Positions 25,701-33,967 of a stretch of DNA of 64,000 bases are shown here, piece by piece. The notes below the pieces were generated by a model, which worked only from the letters and a program-made list of their open reading frames with translations, had not been told where the DNA came from and ran no database searches. The position numbers were made by a program, and so were the translations under genes. Source of the DNA: Corbicula japonica (Eukaryota > Mollusca > Bivalvia > Venerida > Cyrenidae); the NCBI GenBank assembly GCA_038501625.1, contig JAZAYU010000220.1, positions 682,001 to 746,000 on the forward strand, in the 5' to 3' direction. Positions within the stretch are counted from its first letter, which is position 1. Each line of letters starts with the position of its first letter.

Positions 25701-28700
25701 GCAATGAAGAAGCACATGCACCCAAAATACACTTTTAAACTCCGTTGCATAAGAAAATATATTTTTTAATATCTTTAGAGCATTAATTTTAGTTGTTTTT
25801 TTTATTGCAAAATTAAACAGAAAGCACAACTCCTAATCTGAGTATGAAAGAATCTTTTTTTTTAATTATATAGTAAACAGACAACACACATTGTATATAT
25901 GAGCTCAGCAATTAGAAAAGATGTCTTTTAGTTGAAATAAATTCCTAAAATGATGTCACAAGCAGACAACATTACTTTTTAGCATTTCTTGGAAATCATT
26001 AGACAGTCTATTTAGTATGGTCAAAATTTGTAACAATTTTGATCAAAACAAAACAAAATCATATCATTTTTTTCGTAGGAAATTAAATATGATCTTGAGT
26101 TCTTATTAACAATGCGGAAAACTTACAATTCATCATTTTCATGTAAGACGCATTTCCCATTAGGAGGTTAGGGTCTATACTAATAGTTGCATAACTGACG
26201 GAAAGGGAATCAAGCAAGATTACAGCATGTGAAATCCTGTAAAATTTAGCACTGTATGTATCAATCCAGGGCCAGTAAATTAATGCAGTATCATTAATTT
26301 TCTGATGGCTTGAATTTTCACCTGCAATACCACTGTGACACAATTCAATTGTTGACCTCCTAAGCACGGAATGATAAATATTGTTTGTGAAATTCACATT
26401 TAGATTATCATGCTATAGTGATCTAGTGGTTTCATGGGCCACCAATGAAGATTGTTACTTTACCCTTTCCGCCACAGATACACCTTTTTAGCTCACCTGA
26501 GCACGAAGTGCTCATGGTGAGCTTTTGTGATCGCCTGATGTCCGTCGTCCGTCCGTGTGTCGTCAACTTTTTCTTCAAACGACTTCTTCTCCTGAACTCC
26601 TGGGCCAATCTTGCTGAAACTTGGCAGGAATGTTCCTTGCATGAAGCTCTTCCAAAGTTGTTCAAAGAAATCAATTCCATGCAGAACTCTGGTTGCCATG
26701 GCAACCGAAAGGAAAAACTTTAAAAATCTTCTTGTCTGAAACCACAAGGCCTAGAGCTTAGATATTTGGCATTTAGCATCCTCTAGTGGAACTCTACAAA
26801 GTTTGTTCAAATTATTTCCCTGGGGTCAAAATTGGCCCCGCCCCAGGGGTCACTTCATTTTACATATACTAATATAGGAAAAACTTTAAAAATCTTCTTG
26901 TCTGAAACCACAAGCTGAGAGTACTTTTGTAGTCAGGTGAGCGATATAGGGCCATCATGGCCCTCTTGTTTATATACACAGAGGTGCCATCTGATCAGGA
27001 TCTAAACTGTTCGCTTTTTTATTCATTAGGTTATTTCTGATCAAAATGTGACCAGTGCAGATCCTGATCAGATGGCATGGATGTGCTGGCTGATTTGGAT
27101 CTACAATGGACGCACATGTGTTAAAATGTGTATATATATGGAGGAAAGGATTAACCCTTTACTCCATGGATACCGCTCATATCCCATCTGCCACCAGTGT
27201 AGATCGGGATCGTCCTGCACATCTATTAAGTCTAATCAGGATCTACACTGTTAGCTTGTAAATTCATTAGGTTATTTCTGACCTAGAAGCAAGTTGTGTA
27301 TATCCTATTTGGATTGTACAGATGTTCAGGCTGATCCGGATCTTCACTGGTCGGACATGTGATATAAGCGGTACCCATTGAGTAAAGGCTTAATTTGAGC
27401 TATTATCATGTAACCGAGTAAAGCAAGAAATGTTAAGTGTTATTAACATTCTGTAGAGTATGCAAGTATTATATTTTCTTTTTGTTTCTTTGTGTCCCCT
27501 GCAGTCAAAGGCTACAGTAAGTCGCCAGTTGTTGTGCTGTTATAACACCCAGGGGTGTGATTCATCACCTTCCTATTATTGCAGTGTTTCATAATACATA
27601 TCAAAATTGAAAAAAAATGTTTGAAAATGCGACGAAATATTTCCTGTTTATATAGCAAAATGGTTCCAAGCCGATCACACCCTTGAATCCCCCATTCTGT
27701 GCATGCAGTGTTACAACATTTCTTAGATACTTGAATGGATTGATTTTGTAGTATTTTGATTGGTTGTGTTTTTCGATTAATCTGAGATCTTTTCAACAAT
27801 ATTTACTTGTAAATTTAATGGTAAAAGGAGAGCTATACTTGGTTTTTACAACAACTGAAAACAAAAATAGAAACTTATTTAATCATGACTGGTCAGCTAA
27901 TTAATTAATTTTATCACATGGACAACCAGTGTAGATATAGATCTGGATCTTGTTGGCTTTGATGTCAAATATAATAATATGACTCTGAAAGCAAACATTG
28001 TAAATCCTGATCAGATTGCTTGGATGAGCTGACTGATCTGGATCTACACTGGTGGCATATGTAATATTAGCTGTATTCATGGAACAAAGGTCTTTATAAT
28101 TATGTTAGAACACTTTAGGGTCGTCATTGAATAAAGTAGCATTTTTCTACTTGCATGCTGCCATTGCTTTTATAGACAGCATGAAGTTTGTTTGGCTGTT
28201 TTCATATTTAAGAGTGAAGTGATATTGCTCCATTTTTTAAAACACAGCATAAATAATTCTTTGTCCATACAACAGCATTAAAATAACTAAAACTGATTTT
28301 AACTGCATATACACTGATATTAATTTTCTGTTCAGACAGCAAAGTTTAATAAAAAAAAACAATCTTGGAAGTCTGATGACAGATTGATGCAGATTACCAT
28401 ATTACCCGGATCATAAAACTAAAACTCTAGACCAGTCTCAAATCTCAAGCATCTGGGCCCAAGATTACAAAAATGAGATTGTAGATCAGTCTCAAATCAC
28501 CAGCATCTGATTGACTGAAATGTTGACGGTTCAACGTAGCATTACAGTCATTCAGATGCTTGAGATTTGAGACTGGTCTCCAGTTTTAGTTTTATGATCT
28601 CGGGCCCAGATGTGTCGATTAATCCACTATTTAATGTTTCTCCTAGAATAATTTTAAACAATTTTCCAACATTATTTTTTTTACAGCATGCAGTATGCTG

Positions 28701-31318
28701 CAATGGATCCAACGTTTTTAGCAACATACGCTGCTGGAGCAGACCGTTACCAGCTTGTTACATCGCTTCCACAGGCCGCGGGAATCCCGATCTCAGCTGC
28801 CAGATATACCATACCAGCGATGGCAGGAGCAGCAGGTGTAACTTACGCTGCTGCAGGGTACGTAACTCTTCTCCTCAAGATTCATTGTTTTGAAAACATT
28901 TTAGCCGGTTTCTTGCATAATGTCAAACAGTGTTAAAATTATTTGGATACCTTATATGAAAAAACTTTTTAGTCTTCTTTTTTAAATGTTGTTTGCCTAA
29001 CCCCCTTTACTCAATCGATAGGCCTTTTTTGACATTGGCAACCAATGTAGATACAGATTCGCTGGCATATCCATGCTGTCTTATCTGGATCTTATTGCTT
29101 CTTGGTGAGAAATAAACTAATGAATCTAAGAGCAACTAGTTTAGATGAAGATCAGATGGCATGGATCTGTGCCCAAGATCATAAAACTAAAGCTGGAGAT
29201 CAGTCTCAAATCTCAAGCATCTGATTGGCTGAAATGGCGACCAGTCGCCATTTCAGCCAATCAGATCCTTGAGATTTGAGACTGATCTCAAATCTTAGTT
29301 TTGTGATCTTGGGCCCTGCTCTGTTCGCCCATGTCCTAAAAGGCATATAATGATATGGAGTTAAGTGTTAAAATAATTAAGTGCACTGACATTCAAATTA
29401 ATAAAATCCATACTTTATGTAGTATGTTAGATTGATACAATCAATAAGGTATACAGCAATAATTATTCATGTTTCCCTGAAGGCCAATTTTGCTAGAGAC
29501 TGGCTCATAATTCCATAAGCATTTGTTACAATATCACAGCTGTTGCTGTAATTAGATCTGTGAAATTTTACAGGTAGTTGTCAGTGATGTTAGAAGGTTA
29601 CAAATGATGTAGCAGAATGACACTAAAACATGTGCTGAAAAAATTAATACTGAATTTGGGATCCGTCCTCTTGAGATTTTAGGCAAGAGCGAACCCTTTC
29701 CTCCATATATACAGATATGTATACAGATTTTTATGCGACTGGTGTAGATCAGATCATCTGGCACATCATTGCCGTCTGATCAGGATCTGCACTGACCGCA
29801 TTTTTGTCAGAAATAACCTAATGAATCAAAAAGCGAACAGTTTAAATCCTGATCAGCTGGCATGGATGTGCCAGCTGATCTGGATCTAAACTTTTCGCCC
29901 ACGCAATTAAGATGTGTCTATGGAGGAATGGGTTTATGAGCTACCTGTTACCTCAGTATTTTATTTGAAACATTTGCTTTCATTGATTTGAAAGAGTAGA
30001 AACCAGAAGTGCCTAGTGTACGAAACCTGAAACTAGCATACACAGATGGTTTTCAGTGCACCAGATACTGTTTTGTAGAGTCCTTTGATGTTGAACTCTT
30101 GCAGGTTATCCTAGATTAAATGTTAAAGTGTATTGTACTGTTTATTATATACATGAACAACAAGAGTGAATACATAAACTGATATTGTTTTATCCCATGT
30201 GTAGCCAGTGTATATACATATAAGCCTGCACGTCTTTGATTTACAGTGTTTGTTTTAAGATTTGCTAGATTATTTCCACCCAAGAAGCGAAGATCTTGAT
30301 TAGCTTGCAAATCCTTGCAGTCAGATGTAGATCTACAATTGTCATACTTGTGGGATATAAGCTTTGTACATGGAATGAAGGGTTAAATCAAAACAGTCTG
30401 ATCTAGATCTACAATGGAGTAAAGGGTTAAAAAGTTGCGTGTTTTGTATTGAACAGGTACACAGGTCGTGAGTTGGCTGAAGCAGCATCGGCAAATCAAC
30501 TGCTCGGACACAGTATTGGACCAGTACCAGGATATGGGGTACTTTTCTTACCTAGTTATATCTTAACATAAAAAATTGTCATATGAAATTTGTAAACAGT
30601 TTGTTAGCGTAAAACAGCAGACTTGATTCATTGATCTCTCATTTGATTAGGGGCATGATTTAATCAGAGAAAAATGTTTCATAAAATGGATTTGTCATTT
30701 TACTCCTTTCACCATTTGGTGTACTTCAAATACCAAAATTTAAAAGGAAAATTTAAGAACTGTGATACATGTTGCTTGGAACTGATGTTAACTGTTCAAT
30801 AATAGTGAACTAGTAGGTGCAGTCAGAGTAGTCATGTGATTAAACACCTGGTGTATTCCTTTTGGTGTACTGTACCTATAAAGTAGTAGGTGCATCCAAA
30901 TTATTTATGATTTAACATTTCAGCACATTGTTCTAAGCCAGCTAAACCACTCCATTTGGACTTGCACGCAAGATCTTGGTTTTATGTTTTAAGTACGTAG
31001 TTAATAGCTTATTTTGGCTCAGTCATGGGATAAGCTAGTGGCTCTTTAGAGACTTTTTCTCCCATCTTCCCTTGAGGCCATTCATTTGTAAATACTTGTA
31101 ATAATCTGGGTTGAAGATTATAAAATTGAGATTGGAAACCAGTCTCAAATCTCAAGCATCTGATTGGCAGAAATGGCGACTGGCTTGAAATTTGTGACAG
31201 GTTTTCATTCTCAGTTTTATATTATTGGGACCAGATTTTGTTAAATAACAACACGATTTTGATTCTTTCCATACAGGCTGTTTACAGAGGTGCATACCAG
31301 AGGTTCACTCCATACTGA
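8017..31318 (+). CDS. Rbfox: Rbfox (Fox-1 family) RNA-binding splicing regulator, spliced CDS
   Basis: Join 8017-8109, 11307-11495, 14868-15035, 15978-16031, 18299-18391, 23190-23253, 25515-25689, 28687-28857, 30458-30539, 31277-31318: 1131 nt, 376 residues plus stop. All joins have GT/AG borders and matching phase. Seen: a single RRM at about residues 130-205 with RNP2 LHVSNI and RNP1 KGFGFVTF, followed by [10 protein letters not shown], and a C-terminus ending [11 protein letters not shown]. Known: Fox-1 proteins are mainly nuclear splicing factors that bind UGCAUG; sites downstream of an exon usually promote inclusion and sites upstream usually promote skipping. The 54-nt and 93-nt RRM exons match the vertebrate exon sizes. 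The N-terminal (1-129) and C-terminal (206-376) regions are low-complexity and diverge from vertebrates. Alternative N-terminal exons and a microexon are listed separately. Family identity is near certain; the exact transcript set is inferred. Confidence 0.95.
9526..9600 (+). CDS. Weak candidate: further alternative first exon of Rbfox
   Basis: ATG opens 25 codons ([20 protein letters not shown] ... SK) to AAG|gtttgc, ending in phase 0, so it could also join 11307. An in-frame TGA lies two codons upstream. The donor is poor (gtttgc). The peptide is charged and protein-like, but a run of this length can arise by chance. Confidence 0.25.
10944..11133. repeat. Direct duplication, two ~80-bp copies, 115-bp spacing
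   Basis: Copies 10944-11027 and 11059-11133 share caggagttatgattattg, the following gagaat..gtgt..ttaag block and aagatgttataaaa, with scattered changes. The pair ends about 175 bp before the exon 2 acceptor. Confidence 0.75.
11307..11495 (+). CDS. Rbfox: Rbfox exon 2 (N-terminal P/Q/T-rich region)
   Basis: 189 nt, 63 codons, phase 0 at both ends: acceptor cttcag, donor ACG|gtaagg. Encodes residues 32-94, beginning [18 protein letters not shown] and continuing with P, Q, V and T-rich sequence to GGVEQQT. The Met at 11310 could serve as a start when joined to a non-coding leader. No structured domain is expected. Codon choice is richer in G and C than the surrounding intron, as in the other exons. 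Confidence 0.93.
11757..12238. mobile_element. Family B MITE split by element E
   Basis: Left part ends caaatct near 11793, right part resumes aagcatctga at 12139. Joined, the halves form a normal B palindrome with a short internal duplication. Confidence 0.85.
11793..12141. mobile_element. Element E, ~347-bp MITE with terminal inverted repeats
   Basis: Ends aaggttgtattaaggtaaat and atttaccttggttcaacctt are imperfect inverted repeats; TAA/TTA flanks may be the target site. Inserted within a B copy. Only copy in this window. Confidence 0.75.
12851..12892. repeat. Short tandem duplication (~20 bp x2)
   Basis: gatgaaaactagtacccc occurs twice in succession. Confidence 0.7.
13178..13368. mobile_element. 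Family A MITE, degraded
   Basis: ggatacaccttttatcacatg, ggtcagaaataa and gatctggatctacattgg remain; ends are eroded. Confidence 0.65.
14704..14808. mobile_element. Family B MITE, truncated
   Basis: ctcaaatcccaagcatc ... gatttgagactggtctcc; outer ataaaactgag arms missing. Ends 60 bp before exon 3. Confidence 0.75.
14868..15035 (+). CDS. Rbfox: Rbfox exon 3 (linker and start of RRM)
   Basis: 168 nt, 56 codons, phase 0-0: acceptor tatatag, donor GGG|gtaagt. Encodes residues 95-150. The first 34 residues are an S/E/Q-rich linker beginning [14 protein letters not shown]; the RRM starts at [23 protein letters not shown]2 (LHVSNI) and the following PFRFRE loop match the Fox-1 family, where aromatic residues of this loop contact the UGCAUG RNA. 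Vertebrate proteins have RDPDLRQMFG where this one has [10 protein letters not shown]. Confidence 0.96.
15195..15262. mobile_element. Family A fragment
   Basis: One half-module only: cagtgtagatccag ... gatctggatctacactggtcgc. Confidence 0.75.
15486..15749. mobile_element. Family A MITE, full length
   Basis: TTAACCCTTTCCTTG start and AGGAAAGGGTTAA end, with ggtcagaaataacct centre. Clear TTAA at both ends. Confidence 0.9.
15978..16031 (+). CDS. Rbfox: Rbfox exon 4 (54 nt, central RRM)
   Basis: 18 codons, phase 0-0, [18 protein letters not shown] (residues 151-168). Acceptor attgcag, donor AAG|gtaagc. The 54-nt size and sequence agree with the vertebrate RBFOX exon; only single changes (A for K after QFG) are apparent. 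It forms helix 1 end, strand 2 and the loop leading into RNP1. Confidence 0.96.
16269..16399. mobile_element. Family A MITE, internally deleted
   Basis: TTAACTCTTTCCTCC start, one GATC-rich module, gatagggttaa end; only 131 bp, so half the interior is gone. Confidence 0.8.
17665..17699. repeat. (TGTC)n microsatellite
   Basis: About eight units; similar ctgtctgt words recur to about 18000. Confidence 0.9.
17702..17809. mobile_element. Family B MITE, internally deleted
   Basis: gggcccaagatcata ... gttttataaccttggg; central gattggctgaaatgg part lost, leaving aagcagatgcctg. Confidence 0.8.
18264..18269 (+). promoter_or_regulatory. Rbfox binding word TGCATG, 30 nt upstream of exon 5
   Basis: Exact TGCATG. 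Upstream Fox sites are known generally to repress exon inclusion. It is one of three within 135 bp around the 93-nt RRM exon. Confidence 0.6.
18290..18295 (+). promoter_or_regulatory. TGCATG adjoining the exon 5 acceptor
   Basis: Exact TGCATG immediately before the TAG acceptor (tgcatgtag|GG). Protein bound here would cover the 3' splice site and polypyrimidine end. Confidence 0.7.
18299..18391 (+). CDS. Rbfox: Rbfox exon 5 (93 nt, RNP1 half of RRM), likely regulated
   Basis: 31 codons, phase 0-0, beginning [18 protein letters not shown] and ending EGRKVE (residues 169-199). It supplies RNP1 with K168 of exon 4. The 93-nt length equals the vertebrate exon whose skipping yields an RRM-defective, dominant-negative Fox protein (established in vertebrates). 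Here skipping would remove 31 codons in frame. The donor GAG|gtgcat is weak and includes a TGCATG word; another TGCATG adjoins the acceptor. These sites are what the sequence shows; autoregulation in this animal is inferred. Confidence 0.96.
18393..18398 (+). promoter_or_regulatory. TGCATG inside the exon 5 donor
   Basis: The donor reads GAG|gTGCATG, so the Fox word begins at the T of the GT. U1 snRNA and Rbfox could not easily bind together, which would favour skipping when Rbfox is abundant. Confidence 0.7.
18879..19125. mobile_element. Family A MITE, full length
   Basis: TTAAGCCTTTACTTC start and GAAGTGAAGGATTAA end; attcattaggttacttctga centre. Confidence 0.85.
19381..19604. mobile_element. 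Family A MITE
   Basis: taacccttttctaccc start, ggagaaaagggttaa end; interior diverged. Confidence 0.8.
19695..19750. repeat. (GATT)n microsatellite
   Basis: About 14 uninterrupted GATT units. Confidence 0.95.
19919..20055. mobile_element. Family B MITE
   Basis: cccaaggttataaaactaag ... tgctcagttttaaaccttg; arms pair around gcgactggtcacc. Confidence 0.9.
20452..20597. mobile_element. Family B MITE
   Basis: ctgaagattataaaactgag ... ttttcagttttatcatc; palindromic core intact. Confidence 0.9.
21717..21942. mobile_element. Family A MITE
   Basis: TTAAACCTTTTATTCC start, tgtaaagggtaa end; gatccagatcagc and gatctggatttatgctg modules. Confidence 0.8.
22112..22254. mobile_element. Family B MITE
   Basis: ccaaggtttaaaactgag ... 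tctcagttttaatatcttc; core gcgactggttgcc. Confidence 0.9.
22926..23000. mobile_element. Family A fragment
   Basis: Right-hand half-module only: agcaaacagtgtagatcctg ... ggctgatctgggtcaacactg. Confidence 0.7.
23190..23253 (+). CDS. Rbfox: Rbfox exon 6 (end of RRM)
   Basis: 64 nt starting [19 protein letters not shown], ending in phase 1 (AAT G|gtaag). The [10 protein letters not shown] motif closes the Fox RRM and matches vertebrates, where the equivalent exon is 61 nt. The K/R-rich tract after the RRM may contribute to nuclear localisation (inference). Confidence 0.95.
24151..24374. mobile_element. Family A MITE
   Basis: TTAAATCTTTACTCC start, ggaggaaaaggttaa end; ggtcagaaataacctaatc centre. 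Confidence 0.85.
24787..24812. repeat. Poly-G tract
   Basis: Run of G broken by single T bases; may form a G-quadruplex in DNA or intronic RNA. Confidence 0.7.
25515..25689 (+). CDS. Rbfox: Rbfox exon 7 (Ala/Gln/Arg-rich C-terminal region)
   Basis: 175 nt, phase 1 to phase 2, residues 221-279: [18 protein letters not shown], then an Ala-rich stretch with [11 protein letters not shown] and [17 protein letters not shown]. Acceptor ttgtag, donor CAC|gtaagt. The position corresponds to the vertebrate Ala/Tyr region with an RGRGR motif; here R is present as [10 protein letters not shown]. Such regions mediate protein-protein contacts in the family. Many 'gcagcagca' repeats make it open in several frames. 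Confidence 0.92.
26458..27154. mobile_element. Family A MITE split by element C
   Basis: Left end ttaccctttccgccac to 26488; right part resumes gaggtgccatctgatcagg near 26981 and ends ggaggaaaggattaa at 27154. Confidence 0.85.
26489..26975. mobile_element. Element C (AGCTCACCTGAGC repeat)
   Basis: Starts ttagctcacctgagcacg and ends gtcaggtgagcgatataggg ... ccctcttgtt. Contains gtccgtcgtccgtccgtg and two copies of ggaaaaactttaaaaatc (26710, 26877). I recognise this type as a common dispersed repeat of bivalve genomes. No coding capacity seen. Confidence 0.85.
27151..27393. mobile_element. Family A MITE sharing its TTAA with the previous copy
   Basis: TTAACCCTTTACTCC start directly at the right TTAA of 26458-27154; ends agtaaaggcttaa. 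Confidence 0.85.
27505..27516 (+). CDS. Rbfox: Candidate 12-nt in-frame microexon of Rbfox
   Basis: TCAAAGGCTACA lies between a long pyrimidine tract ending tgtcccctgcag and a consensus donor gtaagt. Between phase-2 exons it changes ATM to ATQRLHM, adding four residues without a stop. A TGCATG lies at 27700-27705, 184 nt downstream, in unique sequence. Microexons of this size are common in neuronal genes and are often promoted by downstream Fox sites (known). Inclusion here is inferred. Confidence 0.5.
27899..28091. mobile_element. Family A MITE, degraded
   Basis: attttatcacatggacaac, gatctggatctacactggtgg and atggaacaaagg remain. Confidence 0.7.
28404..28453. mobile_element. Family B left half, truncated
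   Basis: cccggatcataaaactaaaa ... caagcatct stops where the next B copy begins. Confidence 0.8.
28454..28607. mobile_element. Family B MITE
   Basis: gggcccaagattacaaaaat ... agttttatgatctcgggccc; core diverged (gttgacggttcaacg). Confidence 0.85.
28687..28857 (+). CDS. Rbfox: Rbfox exon 8 (C-terminal Tyr/Ala region)
   Basis: 171 nt, phase 2 to phase 2, residues about 279-336: [20 protein letters not shown] then [32 protein letters not shown]. Acceptor ttttttacag, donor AGG|gtacgt. Spaced Tyr residues resemble the vertebrate C-terminal Tyr-rich segment required for assembly into larger splicing complexes (known for RBFOX); sequence identity is low, so the role is inferred. Confidence 0.92.
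28997..29371. mobile_element. Family A MITE split by family B
   Basis: taaccccctttactc start, ggagttaagtgttaa end; interrupted at 29171-29315. Confidence 0.8.
29171..29315. mobile_element. Family B MITE nested in A
   Basis: gcccaagatcataaaactaa ... gttttgtgatcttgggcc; perfect core gcgaccagtcgcc. Confidence 0.9.
29691..29936. mobile_element. Family A MITE, full length
   Basis: gaaccctttcctcc start, tggaggaatgggtt end; gtcagaaataacctaatg centre. Confidence 0.85.
30180..30386. mobile_element. Family A MITE, degraded
   Basis: gttttatcccatgtgtagcc ... ggaatgaagggttaa; a second end fragment (gatctagatctacaatgg) follows to 30430. Confidence 0.7.
30458..30539 (+). CDS. Rbfox: Rbfox exon 9
   Basis: 82 nt, phase 2 to phase 0, [20 protein letters not shown] then GPVPGYG (to residue 363). 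Acceptor tgaacag, donor GGG|gtactt. It follows ...AAG of exon 8 and resembles the vertebrate 'GYGRVYAA...TIGP' segment in layout. The donor is moderate. Confidence 0.9.
30540..31276 (+). other. Rbfox intron 9
   Basis: 737 bp. A partly deleted family B copy (31113-31233) lies near its 3' end; otherwise no recognised feature. Confidence 0.85.
31113..31233. mobile_element. Family B MITE, asymmetric deletion
   Basis: Left arm intact, right arm lost from gtcgcc to ttgaaatttgtgac. Confidence 0.8.
31277..31318 (+). CDS. Rbfox: Rbfox terminal coding exon 10
   Basis: [13 protein letters not shown] then TGA at 31316-31318. The ending matches the family-typical YRGGYNRFAPY terminus. Acceptor tccatacag, phase 0. 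It continues without a visible donor into 3' UTR. Confidence 0.94.
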   Translation, partial: AVYRGAYQRFTPY

Positions 31319-32800
31319 TTGGCTTATGCAAGTCGTGATGATCTGATTGACCAATAGTATTCTCATCATTTGGTCATATGATCTTATAGATCTGTGATGG
31401 ATGGAGGAACAAACTAAGCGAAAGTGAAGCTCAAAGACTTCTAAAAAATCTTTCGCAGTCTACTCAAGTATTACAACAGAGATTTTTGAAAAAACATGCA
31501 CAGTGCAATGATTTTTTTCTTTTAAACAGTGCTGAATCGGTGCTCTGACATTCTGTTATAATTTATAATTATTGTTATACAGTACTGTTTAATGAGATTC
31601 TATGATAAAACTAAAAAGCTGCCATGTATAGAAGAGGAGGAGACTAAAGTTGTTTGTGCGTTGGGATAACTCTGTTGGTTTGTACAGTAATATATTGGAT
31701 GAAGCAATAATCAAAAGGCTTCTGCCACCATTTATAAATTCAATTATTATTTGTGAAATAAAAACAAAAATGCAGATCATAAAGACGAGTGCACCTGAGG
31801 CGTAAAACTTCCATCTGATAGATGAAAAATTACATTTTTCTGAAGCATTTTTGGTTACATCAGATAGATGAAAAAGTACATTTTCTGTAGCATTTATTGT
31901 GAAAAAAGGCAGATACCTCATCAGTAAATTGGCAGACTTTATTAAGAACAAAACATCTAGTCAAATGTTGTATTTATTTTTTTTGCTGTACCTCTTATAA
32001 CTTTTTACAAGTTGCATATTTCGTATATGTACAAGGTGTTTGCATTTACACGTATTTTTATTTCTTATATCAATTCATTCATTATGCATTATATTAGTCT
32101 AGATTATTGAGGGGAGAGAACTTCATTTTAAGAAGTAACAACACACAACTATTGGTTATCTCCCTTATTTTCAGCATTTTTTTTAAAGACTGGATTATTG
32201 TCTAATTTATTTACTGGGAGCAGATGACTTGTTCTGGTGAATAATGTTACAATTGCAGATTTTAGGTAGACGTACTTTTTGTTTGTACAAACTGCAGTTG
32301 ACACCACAACATAATTTACAAACACCTTGATGTGTACTTAAAGTTGCGAACACTTGCAAATTATTCTTACCTGTATTGAAAATATTTCTGATCATATTGA
32401 AATATTTCCCATTATGGTTACTTAAATCAAGCAGAGACTGCAATCGAGAATGTTAAGCAGCAGATGTCAACAAAACTTTTTCACAAAATTAATTAATTAT
32501 GCCACCACTGAATCTCTAGTTTACCATAAAGGCTAAAAATCTCATTTGAAATCCGTCTGCAACTCTGTAATTTACTTAATTATTATTTGATTGAAAGTGT
32601 TATAAACTCACTAATTTTTGTACTATATTTTATTTTGGTTTGAAAAGTGTGATTAATTTAAATTTTTGTATTAATTCAGATGTCCAGGGGATGTTTTCAA
32701 GCGAATAGATTTTATTTTCAAGTCATGAGAATGTGATAATTTAATCTCCACAACCAGTTGATATTTTATCTGTTTAAACAGCATTGAAAGTTTTGTTCTG
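31319..32800 (+). other. Rbfox: Rbfox 3' UTR (end not fixed)
   Basis: Repeat-free AT-rich sequence follows the stop. The first AATAAA is at 31757-31762; later ones occur near 34025, 34323, 35486 and 36239. The first family A element starts at 32802. A UTR of at least 450 nt is likely; the true end cannot be read from sequence. Confidence 0.5.
31757..31762 (+). terminator. Candidate polyadenylation signal AATAAA
   Basis: First canonical hexamer after the Rbfox stop, 439 nt downstream. A GT-rich stretch does not clearly follow, so use is uncertain. Confidence 0.3.
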
Positions 32801-32801
32801 T

Positions 32802-33044
32802 TTAGCCCTTTACTCCAAATATACAGAGTTTATCGCCTGTGCAACCGGTGTAGATCTGGATCATCTGGCACATCTTTGATACGCAATCTAGACTTACATT
32901 GGGTGCATCTTAGTAAAAAATAATATAATGAATCTAAAAGTTAACAGTGTAGATCCTGATAAGATGGCACAGATGTGCCAGCTGATCTGGATCTACTCTG
33001 TTTACCATGGGATAACAGCTATATCATACAGAGTAAAGGATTAA
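32802..33044. mobile_element. Family A MITE
   Basis: ttagccctttactcc start, gagtaaaggattaa end; both modules present. Confidence 0.85.
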
Positions 33045-33967
33045 GTAAGTCTGTGTAATGTCTTGCTTTAAATTAATGTTATATAGCCATAAGCATTTAA
33101 TTTATTCTACGCATTGAATCTTCCATTTGTAATACTTGGTGTGTTTCTGTTGACAGAATGTGATCTTTTTTTTTCTCTAGTCTTGTTTGAATTAGTATAG
33201 TCATTGTTTGATTTCAGAGTTAATTTTGTCACTTTTGGCAATATCTCTTCTTGCTGTTTTGGTTGCCACATTGCTTCAGCAGCAGAAAAGTGTAAGATAC
33301 ATCAATTGGCACAAAAAGAAATATAATTGAAATACTATACAACATTTCATAGCATATACTGCTACTGTAGTAGTTTTAGCCAACAGTAAGTCATATTTAG
33401 ATTGGTATTTTTAAAAGTTTTCCTGCCAATTAAGACAGAATTCGGTATTTCAAAAGTTCTCCAGCCAATTTTAAAGAATTTGTAATTCAGTAGAATTAAC
33501 AGGTTTTTAAGATACTTGTTAAGAGTGACAAAAGTAGCCAAAAGAATTGGAGGTTTTAGATCAATTTCTTGCCAAAAAGTCTTGCCTCTAAAATATGTCT
33601 GCCAGTTGATTTACAGTAATTGTACTTCAAAATCATCTTGTACTTTTAATTGTTTGTTATTGTAATCATTGTACGGGGTCTGTTTTGACCCCTTTATTTT
33701 GAATCTCTAGTTAAGTGCTAAACTTATGTTGGTTTGGAACAGTGTTAGACAAAACCTAGTGCAATACTCCGGATCTCTGTTTTCACTGGTTTTGGACACT
33801 TCACTTTCACTATAAATACTGATAAAAATCTAAATGTTTTGGTGTTTTACATTATTTTAACTACAGCAATTTTATCTAGCACTGTTTCAAAGCAAGTTTT
33901 TTTCATGTAGCGGAAAATTGGACTTATCCAAAATGCAATGCTGTGTTTGGCACATGTAAAAAAATCC

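Larger units (their letters stand above)
25690..28686 (+). other. Rbfox intron 7
   Basis: Contains the element C insertion in family A (26458-27154), adjoining A copies (27151-27393, 27899-28091), the microexon candidate (27505-27516) and two family B copies (28404-28607). 25700-26440 shows nothing recognisable. Confidence 0.85.
28858..30457 (+). other. Rbfox intron 8
   Basis: Family A copy with nested B (28997-29371), further A copies at 29691-29936 and 30180-30386, and an extra 41-bp A end fragment (about 30390-30430) just before exon 9. Confidence 0.85.
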
